Origin: Candolleomyces eurysporus | Taxonomy: Eukaryota; Basidiomycota; Agaricomycetes; Agaricales; Psathyrellaceae | Reading direction: 5' to 3' | DNA: 64,000 bases | Assembly: GCA_027579435.1 (NCBI GenBank) | Contig: JANBPK010001062.1 | Coordinates: forward strand, 1-64,000 | Shown here: positions 44,894 to 55,073 of the stretch, in pieces | How the letters are laid out: each line of letters begins with the position of its first letter | How positions within the stretch are numbered: position 1 is the stretch's first letter | Made by a program: the position numbers and the translations under genes | The notes under the pieces: model-generated | What the model was told of the DNA's origin: nothing | Database searches by the model: none | What the model saw: only the letters and a program-made list of their open reading frames with translations

Positions 44894-46158
44894 CGATGGC
44901 CACCTGGATTGGCTGCTGAGGAGAGGAGAGAGGAGAAATGGAGGGGAAAATATTTGGAGTCATCGTCGAAAACCGTCCTTTTATAATCCAATTATGGCGA
45001 CGGAGATGGCGCGAATGTCATTGCACGTGGACACCGACAACCCCCGACCCAATCGTCGTCCAGCGTCAGTGGACCGCGGCCGAGTGCTGAAATAATATCA
45101 TGTGTGGAGATTACACCTCGCATGCCAAGGAGAATTGAGCAAGGTGTTGCTCAGGGTCAATGGGACGTCGACGCAATCAAACACCACTCGGCATTGATCA
45201 TTTCTCGTGTTTAGTTCTTTTCCACTCCCATTCATACCTACTAGACGCTTAGACTACGAAAGCCACAGGCACGAAAATTGCATGCGCGGGAAGTCACAAG
45301 TCCCCTGGCAAAGTGCTCGCGGCACTACTGTCTCGTGCTCTCTTTTTCTCCAGCCCTCCTCCCTCTGCCTCTGATACCAGTACATAATTTCCGTTTTCTA
45401 AGTTTGTTTCGTTCTCTATCATTCTCTCACATAGCTTATCACCGTCATGTAGTAGTTAGCTTAAGATCGTCCTCTCCTTGATTCCTTTCATCTCATACCA
45501 GCTAGATAGCAGTCTCCGTAGCCAAACTGACGATTCCTGCGCGTCATTACAATTATAGTAGCTAGATAGCCAGAGCTATCTTGTGCAGTAATAAGAAGGG
45601 GGGCAGGGGGCAAACTATGAAATATTGCACCACCTTTCGTGCTACAAAGTGAAATGGAAAAATACCTGGCCGAAAAAAGAAAGCACTGAAAAGTTCCTGC
45701 CGGTGGGATCGTCAGCCCGCTTGCTAAGCGCCCACTTGGTGTGGCCAGCCATTGTGAAACTCACTCACTCACCAGCGGCATGTGGTGCCTATTTTTTGGG
45801 CCGTCGATTCAACGCGCAGAGCTAGATTGTCTCTCGAGAGGATGTGTAACGTAAAGTGGGACGCATCTGTCAGGATTCGAACCCTCCCCTGCCCCGCAGC
45901 CGTCGAGGTAGCAAAGTGACGATGTTCTAGTATGTAGAGACCGCTGGGAACAACGTTATAGTCCACACCACAAAATAAAATATCTTTACGAAGAGAGATA
46001 AATTTATGAACCTGAAGTGAAGAGTCCTCGAAACTATACTTGAACGGCTAATACGTTACAGACTTGGGCAAACGCGCCGAACAGGAGTAGTTGATACACA
46101 AGAGACCAAGGTACATATACACGACGCTCGGGAAGAAAGACGTTCTCAGTTTGGAAAT
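44894..46158. other. Intergenic region
   Basis: Holds the promoter of copy A (TATA box at 44977) and about 1.1 kb without a supported gene. A B-box-like word (ggttcgaatcc, minus strand, near 45873) is present, but no tRNA cloverleaf can be drawn around it. Confidence 0.4.
44977..44985 (-). promoter_or_regulatory. TATA box of F-box copy A
   Basis: Reads TATAAAAGG on the minus strand, 84 bases before the start codon at 44893. An ATTGG (inverted CCAAT) lies directly upstream at 44988-44992. Confidence 0.55.
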
Positions 46159-47242
46159 TTAGGCATCGGGAAGTTGTTCCTCTTCCTTGTGACGTTCGCC
46201 ATCTTCCAATTTGTTCTTTGGGGCCGAGGGCAACGCCAAACGACCGTTAACCTTGGGTTTCTTCTCATCCTTCCCATCTTTCCCATCTTCCTCATCCTCC
46301 TCATCCTCCTCATCCTTCCCTTCCTTTCTCGTTTGAAGGAAAGAGTGCATTTGCCCAATGGATTTCCATACCTCAAGCAGGCTCTTGACATAGGCATCGA
46401 CTCCCTGGTCGCCAGCGTATTCGCTAAGAAGATAGGTTATTTCGTCATAGTGGAGAGCGGCTGAGTTGACGACTGAAGTGCAAAATACATCTAGAATTTG
46501 AATGAGTCGTCAGATGGGTTGTCGCACCAACTGGAAAAGCACTCACAGCAAAACACATTCTCGTGTGTGGCAATGATATCCTTGCTGCTGAAGTTATAGC
46601 GCCAGATCTGTTCTAGTGTCAAAATCCGGATCATGATTTATGCATACATGACCTGCCTTTACGTCGATCCGAATGATAGCATTGTGCTTCACGAAGATGA
46701 AGAACTTCTGTTCTTCCTGCTCCCCGGCATCGGTATTGCCAATGATCGCTGTCAGCGCGCCAAAGACAACTTTCTATACAGTCAATTAGTTTTTGCATAT
46801 TCAATGACGATAGAACCGAACCCTAAATCCGTCAATTATGGCCTTGTTCTTCTCTGGGCCACCTTTGTCGTCACTAGCGTCTTCAATGATACCGAAGGTG
46901 GAATTGATGATATCGCCCAACCCTCCTTCAGCGGAGTCTGTCTGGACACCAACACGATAGCCTCGCTCCCATCGCATGGCGCGCATTCCGGGGATCATCC
47001 TTTTGTTCACGGTGCGTGGATCAGTGAACATTCTAAGAAAAGCAGAGCCGGTCATTGCTCAGACACGTGAAGGAAAGTAGGAGTTTGGAAAAAATATCCT
47101 ACGCATCCAACTCGTTCTGGTACAGGTCGAGTTTACTGTTGGCGGCCTTCACCAAGAAAGTAAGTTGCTCCAAAGTCTTTTGCTTGTTTTCATCCGCGCT
47201 GTCACCGACTAGCTTACGTGCGGCGGCAATTGCTTGACCCAT
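46159..47242 (-). CDS. Unknown conserved-looking protein with charged tail
   Basis: I do not recognise the family. The start at 47242 gives MGQAIAAARKLVGDSADENK, a helical N-terminus. Introns join the rest in frame: ...NELDA to MFTDPRTVNKRMIPGMRAMR and GYRVGVQTDSAEGGLGDIIN; then ...IIDGFR to KVVFGALTAIIGNTDAGEQ; then ...IIRIDVKA to EQIWRYNFSSKDIIATHENV; and last VFCTSVVNSAALHYDEITYL. The C-terminal 60 residues are highly charged, with an acidic/lysine run (KDEEDEEDEEDGKDGKDEKK) encoded by a repetitive stretch near 46255-46320. There is no signal peptide or membrane helix. Five exons at clean GT-AG borders and a TATA box upstream argue that it is a real gene. It sits between members of the F-box family and is unrelated to them. 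Confidence 0.65.
46255..46325. repeat. Coding microsatellite, 9-bp periodic
   Basis: Plus strand shows runs of cctcatcct and catctttcc. On the minus strand they encode the Glu/Asp/Lys/Gly run of the preceding gene. Length variation here would change only the length of the charged tail. Confidence 0.6.
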
Positions 47243-47335
47243 GGTGGATTGTGGTGGATACTGAGATCTTTGTGGTAGCTGTATGAGGGTCGAAGTGGAG
47301 TTCAAGTTCTGCTTGTATCAAGTTGCAGGATCCAC

Positions 47336-47344
47336 CTTTTATAC
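47336..47344 (-). promoter_or_regulatory. TATA box of the 46159-47242 gene
   Basis: Reads TATAAAAGG on the minus strand, 94 bases before the start codon at 47242. It is identical in sequence to the TATA box of F-box copy A. Confidence 0.55.
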
Positions 47345-47959
47345 GAGCAGCCTCCTCCTTTCGGAGTGCTGAACAGATCGAGCGATGAGGATTCCAACAG
47401 AAAAGATTGTTCTCATCAGTCAGAGAAACTCGCTGAAAGACGTCTTAGAGGAGGCTTTTCAGGTTTTACGAGATTGCGGGCCTGAAGTTCAAAGGTGTAG
47501 TGAGAAAATACAATGGCATTGAGAGGGCGTCTTTGAAGAACGTACACAAAAGAATGACCACAGGATTTCTGCCACCCGGTTCCCAGGGGAGAATGTCAAG
47601 TTCATCTGTCGTCTACCAGGGGCATCATTGAGATGGAAAGACAGCTGAAAGACTTTCCAGTGAAGTTCACGAGATGATCCATCGGCACGAAGTAGTCGGG
47701 ACTCGGCCTTGTCGNAAAAAAAATGATCAATGCGTTAACGATGTCGCGTTATCTATCATGGTTTCAGAAACCTAGTTCCTGAATGTTCGAGTAGTAGCAA
47801 AGTTTGCTTCGAGTCTATATTTCAACAAGTCAGGAGGGAAGAATAAAACAAGAGGGGGTAGTCAACATCCAGAAGTTCGAACGACCAGATCGCGTAAATG
47901 AAAATACGGCCAGACCCGGGGGAAATTATCGAAGAGATGGATCAAAGAAACGATAAATA

Positions 47960-48320
47960 ACGCACCTTGACAGTAGGGATCTCGGCGAGAGAGTTCTTCC
48001 GAAGGCAAGCGATAGTCTACGAACCGGGCGTCAATCTTGATTCCATCTGCTAGGAGGCGACCCTTGGACAAGATTTAATTTGGTAAGTGCTGGGACTGTC
48101 TTTTGCTGTCGTTGTGCCACTCGTGATGGGTTAAGGTCGTTGACTGGGTATCGATCTAACCCTCTGCTGATATTTGGAGGGCAACCGCGATATTTTAGCG
48201 GTCAAAAATGTCCCGACCCACTCCGCTCCTGTGTAACTACAAATTGTCACAGTCGAGCAGGGAAGATACGCCTCCTCGAGGCACGGCTGGCGATGGAGAC
48301 CCGAAGGATGCCAGAAGCCT
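47960..48320 (-). pseudogene. Relic of the F-box/propeller family (3' part)
   Basis: On the minus strand, bases about 48060 down to 47960 read GRLLADGIKIDARFVDYRLP, close to copy C GRLVYLLANGIEREVRLADY (a shared C-terminal block). Bases 48131-48320 align at DNA level with copy C 51010-51190 (for example gggttaaggtc, gcgaccgcgatattt versus gcaaccgcgatatttt, and gttgtcacagt versus attgtcacagt). Between them the frame is lost, with stops and unrelated bases. The 5' two thirds, including the F-box, are absent. This is a decayed fragment of a fourth family member. Confidence 0.75.
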
Positions 48321-48670
48321 TTATCGAAAGAAATGATGGACGTTGAACTTTCGTAAAGCCAGGAGAACGCTATTTCTGAGTTGATACCGTCCCATCTCAC
48401 CTTCGTAAGCAGCGCCCCGGAGTGGAGCGGTTTCAGGTTGAAAGGGACCATGCAAAGCAAGAGACAAAAGGAAAGACGAGGGCCATGTTCGAGCACAAAT
48501 CTGTCAAAAACGAGACGGGCGTATGAATGCAAGTTGGTGGATGATATTTATCATGCTTGTCTCAGCGTACTCTTCCGCCAATGAAATGCAGATTACACGC
48601 AGTAGCGAAAGTCTAGTGGCGAGAATCAGTCATCCGACATGAAAAATAGGGGTTACAATAGCAAACCTTG

Positions 48671-50378
48671 TCAAGAATCTAAATATTCAGGCTCTTCCGG
48701 GGGTAGGAGGTAATCTGCCAAGCGAAGCTCTTTCCCATCTTTCAACATGTAGACAAGACGCCCGGACATGGGGCAAAACCCAATCTGGTCGTCAGTGTGC
48801 AGTTCAAGGTCCTGAGTGCTCGGCGTCAACGTCATGTTGTAGCGGTCGATATCACTGTTCAACGATGTTGATGGCAGGGGGAGAGCAACCGCGACAATTT
48901 GACGGTCAGAGATGTGGAACCCTGTTTCGCTTGCGGCGCAAAAGACAAGATGGCTATCGCAGTAAAATGACGCAGACACCCCGTCACCCTTGAACTGCGC
49001 TGGATGGTGATTCCCATACATGCTTTCGCTCGAACTACTCAGCACTGGAAGCAGCCGAGGTACGGAAGGATCCCGAGCCTCTGAGCGCTGCAATGAGTAT
49101 AGAGCGGGCTGGTACCCTTCGTCCTCGTCCATTTCCGAAAAGGAGAGCAGATGCTGGCTCAAGGTCTGCTGTCGCTGCCACATTGATATCCCGCTGAAGA
49201 CAACATCTCTGCCGTCAAAGAAACCTCGTGTAGGTCCGAGAGAGCGCTTTGGAGGGTTATGAACAACGAGGAAGCCTTCGGCGCTGGGTTGAGTGACGGA
49301 TGTCAGGGTTGGGGTATCCCACACGTCTATTTTTCCACCAGATTGGTATGCTATGACTGATGGGTTGTCAACATATATCTTCGGAAAGGGTGAGATCTGC
49401 GTCTGGAAAATGGTCTGCCACCTTACCGCCTTAATACTTGAGAAGAAATCGTGCCCGGGAGACCTATAATCCCATTTGCAGCCAGTATTCTCGGCCCAAT
49501 TCCAGGCTATAAGATACGGTCGGAAGCATATATGAACCACATTTGAGCAAATAAATGCTTTAAATGATGATAGTTGAGAGAGTTGTCCCTCCAGATGGAA
49601 ACCGTTGCCGGGAATGGCAGGGTCAATTCGATATATCTTCAAGGTGGAGCTATCATCTGAGCTGGTAAAAAAAGAGTTCCACATTAATTCAGATGTTAAC
49701 GAAATAGGTATTGACTTGATATCATACCGGATCTGCACTACAAGTAGTATCTCTTTCCCGCAGGCACTGGGCGCGATATTCTGCAATTCAAGCCCGGGCA
49801 AGTCCAATGTAGCGATAGGGAAAGGCCGTATGGGGACGTTAGCGTTGTATCCGAGGTCCCAAAGCGCTATTCCACTATATTGGTGTGAAGTGAAAAGAAA
49901 CCGTCCACCAGGCACAAGAAAGAGCGAATTGACTGGATAGGTGAATTTGGGATCTGTCCTCTTGCGAAGTGGAAGGATGCGGTTCTGGTATGGCAGCACA
50001 GGATCGTAACTCTGGTGTTGCTTGATACACCTGACAAATCTACGGGGTGAAAAACTGGCATGTTCCAGCTCGAGAAGCGACATTCGACGTGTCGGAAATG
50101 TTGGCTTAAATATCCCATGGGTTTCCAAGATTCTTTCCAAAGCTGCAAGCCAGACAGCTTTAGCTTTGGAGGCTTGAAAAATCATCCTGCATGTCTATCC
50201 GTTTACCGCATTTAATTGTGTCCCTGAGAAGTGGTGGAGGACTAACCGTGCGCATTGAAATGATATCGTTGGGATGCAGGAATTGGAGTATAGTTATCAC
50301 AAGATCTGCCGAGAGTGGGAAAGTACTGTTGGGATTGACTTCTGAGTTCTGGAGCGGCCGGATACGATAATTCTCCAT
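48671..50378 (-). CDS. F-box/propeller-like protein, copy B
   Basis: The start at 50378 gives MENYRIRPLQNSEVNPNSTF, then the F-box helix FPLSADLVITILQFLHPNDI. A 60-base-scale intron with acceptor ggatag joins MRT to TCRMIFQASKAKAVWLAALE. Propeller-like blocks follow: FLVPGGRFLFTSHQYSGIAL with WDLG, YLIAWNWAENTGCKWD, GKIDVWDTPT. The C-terminal block is FCPMSGRLVYMLKDGKELRL. Comparison with copies A and C reveals two further introns, 49662-49727 (66 bases) and 49379-49426 (48 bases). Both are multiples of three without stops, so the DNA reads as one continuous frame of 504 residues through them. Splicing gives QIRSDDSSTLKIYRID and SSIKAIYVDNPS, which align better. It is probably an SCF substrate receptor. 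Confidence 0.82.
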
Positions 50379-50839
50379 CTATACACGATTCTCTGTCGAT
50401 AGTACTGGACACCGATGTAGGGACAAGGAGAGAAGAGAGAGGGCAAAAAGCGGTTCTCACCATTAATCGCGTCAACCACGTGGTGTACGTTGTCGCTCAA
50501 TTGGGAACAAGCGCTATCATGCCCTACTATGCATATCATCAACCTTGGTCCGAGCCTCAAGTATCCTTCGCAGCGTCGTGCAGAGCCTAGTAACTAGATG
50601 AAGTAGCGAAAGAGGGGTTTCTAATTTGACCGTCCTGCGGGCAGGATTAATACACACAATCGAAATTGTATCTCAAATAGCGCATACATAGGGCTGCGGC
50701 CAGCGTCAGTAAGATCTAAGATCGGGCCCTCGACACTGCGAGGCACCCACATCCACACAGTCACGGGAAAAATTAGGGAGCTGTGATATAATTCACTTCC
50801 AAGACCGGCAAAAGAAAGCGCAGAAAGGAACGTACCACA
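50379..50839. promoter_or_regulatory. Spacer between F-box copies C and B
   Basis: Holds the copy B promoter and copy C 3' end. It contains the 16-mer agtaagatctaagatc at about 50708, which recurs with one change upstream of copy C. Confidence 0.45.
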
Positions 50840-52572
50840 TCATGAAGATTCTTGGTGAAAGGGTTCTTCAGGAGGCAAGAGATAGTCCGCCAGCCGGACC
50901 TCACGCTCTATACCATTTGCTAAGAGGTAGACGAGACGACCGGACATAGGACAAAACCCGAATTGATAGCTGGTGATGTCTTCGTCGTCCTCGATGTCCC
51001 GTTCGATACGGGTTAAGGTCATTGGGTGGAGATCGACGGAACCCTCCGAGTATTGTGTTGGTACTTGCAGAGCGACCGCGATATTTCGGCGGAACATGTC
51101 CGCACCCCCTTCACTTCCCGTGCAAAAAACGAGATGGTTGTCACAGTGGAAAAGCGAAGATACAGGTCCTCGAAACATGGCTGGGTGTTCATCCCTATGA
51201 ACAAACTGACTCCGACCGGCTGAGACAGGGAGCAGCTTAGGCAGAAAGGAATCGTTGAGCTTCTCCGTATTCCGAAGGGAATACAAAATAAGATTATAAT
51301 CTTCATCTGAGGTCTCGAACTCGACCAAACGGAGTAAGTGAAGTGTTGAGGTCGACTGTTTTTGCCAAGCAGAGGTTCCGCTGAAGAGGACACCGACGCC
51401 ATCGTCTAACAAGTGCGGTGGAATGGAGTGTTTTGGGGGATTTTGGACGAGGTTGAAATATGTAAGATTGGACTTGGTGACTGATTCCAAGGCTGGGATA
51501 TCCCAAACACGGATGTTATCGCCCCTGCTGTACAAAATAATAGATTGCTTGCTAGCATATATCTTTGCACAAAGTGAGCACTGACTGTGATGAGAAGGAA
51601 GACGTTAATGGAACTAACCGCTGGAGGATCGAAGTGGGAAGAACGATCTGGATCCCACTTGCAACCGGTATTGTTGATCCAATTCCAGATGACAAGATGT
51701 CTTCCGTGGACTAGGCAGACCATGTCTGAGCACAGAAATGACGCCACGCTAGTGTGAGAGCCTATTTCAATCTCTCCTTCCATATGGAAGCCTTTGCCAG
51801 CGATCTCGGGGTTGACTCGATATATCCTTAGCATGGTCGCATTGTCGAGGCTAATAAACAGATGTTCCCGCATTAGCTTGGGAACTTAATTGGATGATTT
51901 CGATGAGCTCTTACTCAATCTTTACTGCAAGTAGAAGCTCTCTGTAACCTTCACTGGGAGCAACACTGTTCAATGAAGCGTCGGGCAAGTCTAGCACCGC
52001 GATAGGAAAGGGTTTAATAGGGAGGTTTGCGTTGTACCCTAGGTCCCAAAGACATACTCCACTACGTTTGTCTGAGCTCAGAAGAAATCTACCCCCCGGG
52101 ATGAGGAACATAGAATCCGCTCTATGGATCTCGTTGGAGTTTGGACCTGCCCGTTTGCAGCACGGGACGCTGCGATTCTGGTACGGGCGTGCCGGACTGA
52201 AGTTTTCGCTGGCCTTGATAGATTTAACGAATCTGTAGGGAGACAGTGCTGCATGCTCCAAGTCTAAAAGAGACATGCGACTGGTCGGAAATGTTGGTTT
52301 GAATATGCCATGTGTTTCGCATATTCCCTTCAGGGCTACCAGCCAGACGATTCGTGCTTTAGTAACCCTGTAAATCATCCTGCATGTCTATTCTTCATTA
52401 AAGGCTTATATCGATCCTATATATTTGAGATGGGGCTGACCTTTCGCATTGATAAAATATCTATCGGGTCCAGGAGATGCAGGACGTATATGACAACGTC
52501 TGCCGGAAGGCGAAAAGCGCTGTGTAGATTGGGTGCAGAAATTTGGGACGGCTGAACACGGGGTTTCTCCAT
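50840..52572 (-). CDS. F-box/propeller-like protein, copy C
   Basis: The start at 52572 gives MEKPRVQPSQISAPNLHSAF, then RLPADVVIYVLHLLDPIDIL (F-box helix). An intron with acceptor aagaatag joins MRK to TCRMIYRVTKARIVWLVALK, exactly as in copy B. The next exon ends ...LLLAVKIE and, after an intron near 51870-51910, resumes at MREHLFISLDNATMLRIYRV. Blocks FLIPGGRFLLSSDKRSGVCL with WDLG, HLVIWNWINNTGCKWD and DNIRVWDIPALESVTKS follow. The tail is FCPMSGRLVYLLANGIEREV then ADYLLPPEEP. Introns here contain in-frame stops, unlike those of copy B. It is head-to-head with NACHT copy 5, 230 bases away. Confidence 0.8.
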
Positions 52573-52802
52573 GCTAGAGGCCTTGGTAGCATGCACTAGT
52601 AAGATCTAAAATCTGAGCACTGAGCTCGAAATTGGAAGACAGCCCCAAGAGATGGAGAGATTCAGAACAAGTGTTAGCAGTAGCGCCCAAACATCGGGTC
52701 TTGTTCATCGTGAGAACAGATCAAAAGCCTCGTGTGTGGGCTTGTAGGTCCCACGTTCCTCCTAAATTCGACCCATCGATTCAACAGCATCCGCCAGGAC
52801 CC
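52573..52802. promoter_or_regulatory. Divergent promoter shared by F-box C and NACHT copy 5
   Basis: Only 230 bases separate two start codons pointing away from each other. The region contains agtaagatctaaaatc at about 52599, nearly identical to a 16-mer in the copy B upstream region, and includes the palindrome AGATCT. No TATA box is evident. An upstream ATG at 52632 is in frame with NACHT copy 5 but its product lacks the shared basic start. Confidence 0.5.
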
Positions 52803-55052
52803 ATGAACCCAAAGTCACCCAAAGATCGCTCCAAGTCTTTCTTTCGGCTTCCGTGGCTTAGCAAACGACGTGCCAAAGAAAATGCCGTTGTTCCTGCCAG
52901 TGTTCCCCCTGCGGAGCCCACGCCAGTGGTGGGGAGTTCGAGCCAAAGTTCGGTGGTGACTCCAGAGCCTAGCGGCGCCCTCCAGCCATTTACTAGTCCT
53001 TTGTCCTCAGAGCTTGCTCAGCCGGTGAATGCGACATCGATTTTTCCTAACGCGAATAATGTGCATTTGGACCGCTTCCAATATATTGAGGCGTCGAACA
53101 TAGTGATGAACTCGAGCTCTAACGATGGTGAGTGGTTCATTGCTCAAGTGGATGTGTTTAGCATATCTGCGAAAATAGGCTGGAAGCTTCTGCTGGAGAA
53201 CACCGCGCCCAATGCCCTACACGACTCAAGGCAGCGGTTCGATCCTCCCAAATGCGATGAAGACACTCGCGTCGAGGTTATCGACGAAATCGTGAACTGG
53301 ATACAGGATCGCGACTCGCCTCAGCGCCTGCTATGCATGACAGGTGCTGCAGGAGCCGGCAAATCCGCTCTACAGCAAACAATCGCAGAGACCTGTGAAT
53401 CGAATGACACCCTTGGCTCTGCATATTTCTTCTCAGCATCCGATTCCACACGCAATACAATCACAACCGTTATCCCCACTATCGCATACCAGCTAGGACT
53501 GAAGAATCCCGTTCTCAAATCTATGATCAATTCGGCCATAGAGGAAGACCCTCTGATATTTTCCAAGTCGTTACAAGTCCAGACGATGGCCTTGATCGTG
53601 AAACCCGTCGGCCGTATTTGTGGAAGGACAGATGCCAGCGCCCTTCCGCACGCAATCCTCATCGACGGCCTCGACGAGTGTAGAAATGAAGGGCAGCAAA
53701 CAGAGCTCTTGACCGTCATCAAAACCTGTTTCCTCAACAACTCCAACCTCCCCTTCCGCATTTTCCTCGCTAGCAGACCAGAATTAGCAATCCGCACAGA
53801 GCTGGAACCAGGCGGCTGTCTCCACGAAAAGGTGTACCATATCCACCTCAACGACCAGTACGACGCGACCGACGATATCAGTCGATACCTCTGGAGGAGG
53901 TTGCGCGATATAGGGAGAAGAAGCCGGGACCCTCGAGCAAGATCTGCTGAATGGCCCGATTCACTCATCGTGGAACGGATCGTAACAGCTGCGTCCGGTC
54001 AATTCATCTTCGCTGCCACCGTCATCAAATACATTTCGGAGCCTCGAGGCTCTCCCGTCGACCGACTCGAGACGGTTGTAACATGGACGGACTGGCTCAC
54101 CAGCAAAACGAAATCGTTCGAGGTTCTCGACGTCATCTACGCCCAAGTTTTGTCCACTGCCAAATCGGCCTACGAAGCTGTGGATACCAACGAGAAGCAC
54201 GATTTCCTCCTCCTTCTGAACGCTCACGCAGCCAACGTTTATGGACCCGATACCGTTTCCGTAGACGTTTTCGACAGAGTGCTCGGATTGGGAAACAAGA
54301 CGCACGAATTGCTCATATCCGACCTTCATTCTCTAGTGACGACCAAAGTCACCAAACCGGGCGAAGGCGAGAACTCCCAGACGAAACTCCATTTCTACCA
54401 CAAGTCCTTCCTGGATTTCATGGACGCTGAAGAGAGGGCTAAAGACCTATATGTCAACCCGGAACGTGTCCATGCACACGTTGCTGCGTGCTGCGTGAAG
54501 CACATACGCGATTATTCGTCACGTTTCGGTACGTGTTATATCCTACCTTTCCTCTGCACGTTGAAAGAGACAATCCTAATGAGAGATACGTTTAGTTCCA
54601 CCTTCAACCGACTCAGGGTACCTAAGCAAAGAAAATGCCGACGATCACGAATTCATCCTCATTGCATACAAAAAGCTCAAGCGTGCTCTGGAAGGACTGG
54701 CCAGGACAAATCTCGAAGCGACCAAGCAGTTACTCATGGAGCTGACTCGTGGACGTGGATGGGAGAAGTTTGATCATTGGATCTTACACCAGTTGAGGTC
54801 GAGGAAGGATAATAAGTGGGGCTTGGCGTTTGGGGTCTCGGAAGAGTTTGAACCATTTTCGAGGCTTCTAGACCAGTTGGAGGACAACTTCGAGGTATGT
54901 AACAGGCCGTCCTCTGATTACCTTCGTAAACCTGAAATCGACGCTGACGGGCTGGCTAGACTGGACAAGACCCTGAATTCGACTCGTTATTCCTAAACAT
55001 GAAAACGTATGTTGACAAATGGGTGGACGAGATGCGGGATCTGGTTGTGTAG
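52803..55052 (+). CDS. NACHT NTPase, copy 5 (separate from the array)
   Basis: The start at 52803 gives MNPKSPKDRSKSFFRLPWLS, the basic aromatic N-terminus shared by the array members. An intron at 53128-53178 (51 bases, gtgagt...aaaatag) precedes GWKLLLENTAPNALHDSR. It has no stop and is a multiple of three, so the DNA reads through it. The core is complete: Walker A GAAGAGKSALQQ, Walker B ILIDGLDEC, sensor ASRPELAIR, and YHKSFLDFM. An intron near 54530 leads to the C-terminal domain (LTRGRGWEKFDHWIL). The last intron near 54895 leads to TGQDPEFDSLFLN and the end at 55052. No N disrupts it. It sits 25 kb from the array, which suggests dispersal after duplication. It is convergent with the next gene, 21 bases between stops. 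Confidence 0.87.
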
Positions 55053-55073
55053 AAGCCCCCCTCGTCTTGTCAA

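Noticed and set aside
45860..45955. tRNA-like segment on the minus strand with a perfect B-box word (ggttcgaatcc)
   Set aside because: The T stem pairs poorly, no A box or partner for the 3' acceptor arm exists within 60-100 bases upstream, and no anticodon arm can be drawn.
52632..52802. Upstream in-frame start for NACHT copy 5
   Set aside because: The extra 57 residues have no counterpart in the other copies, and the shared basic start begins at 52803.
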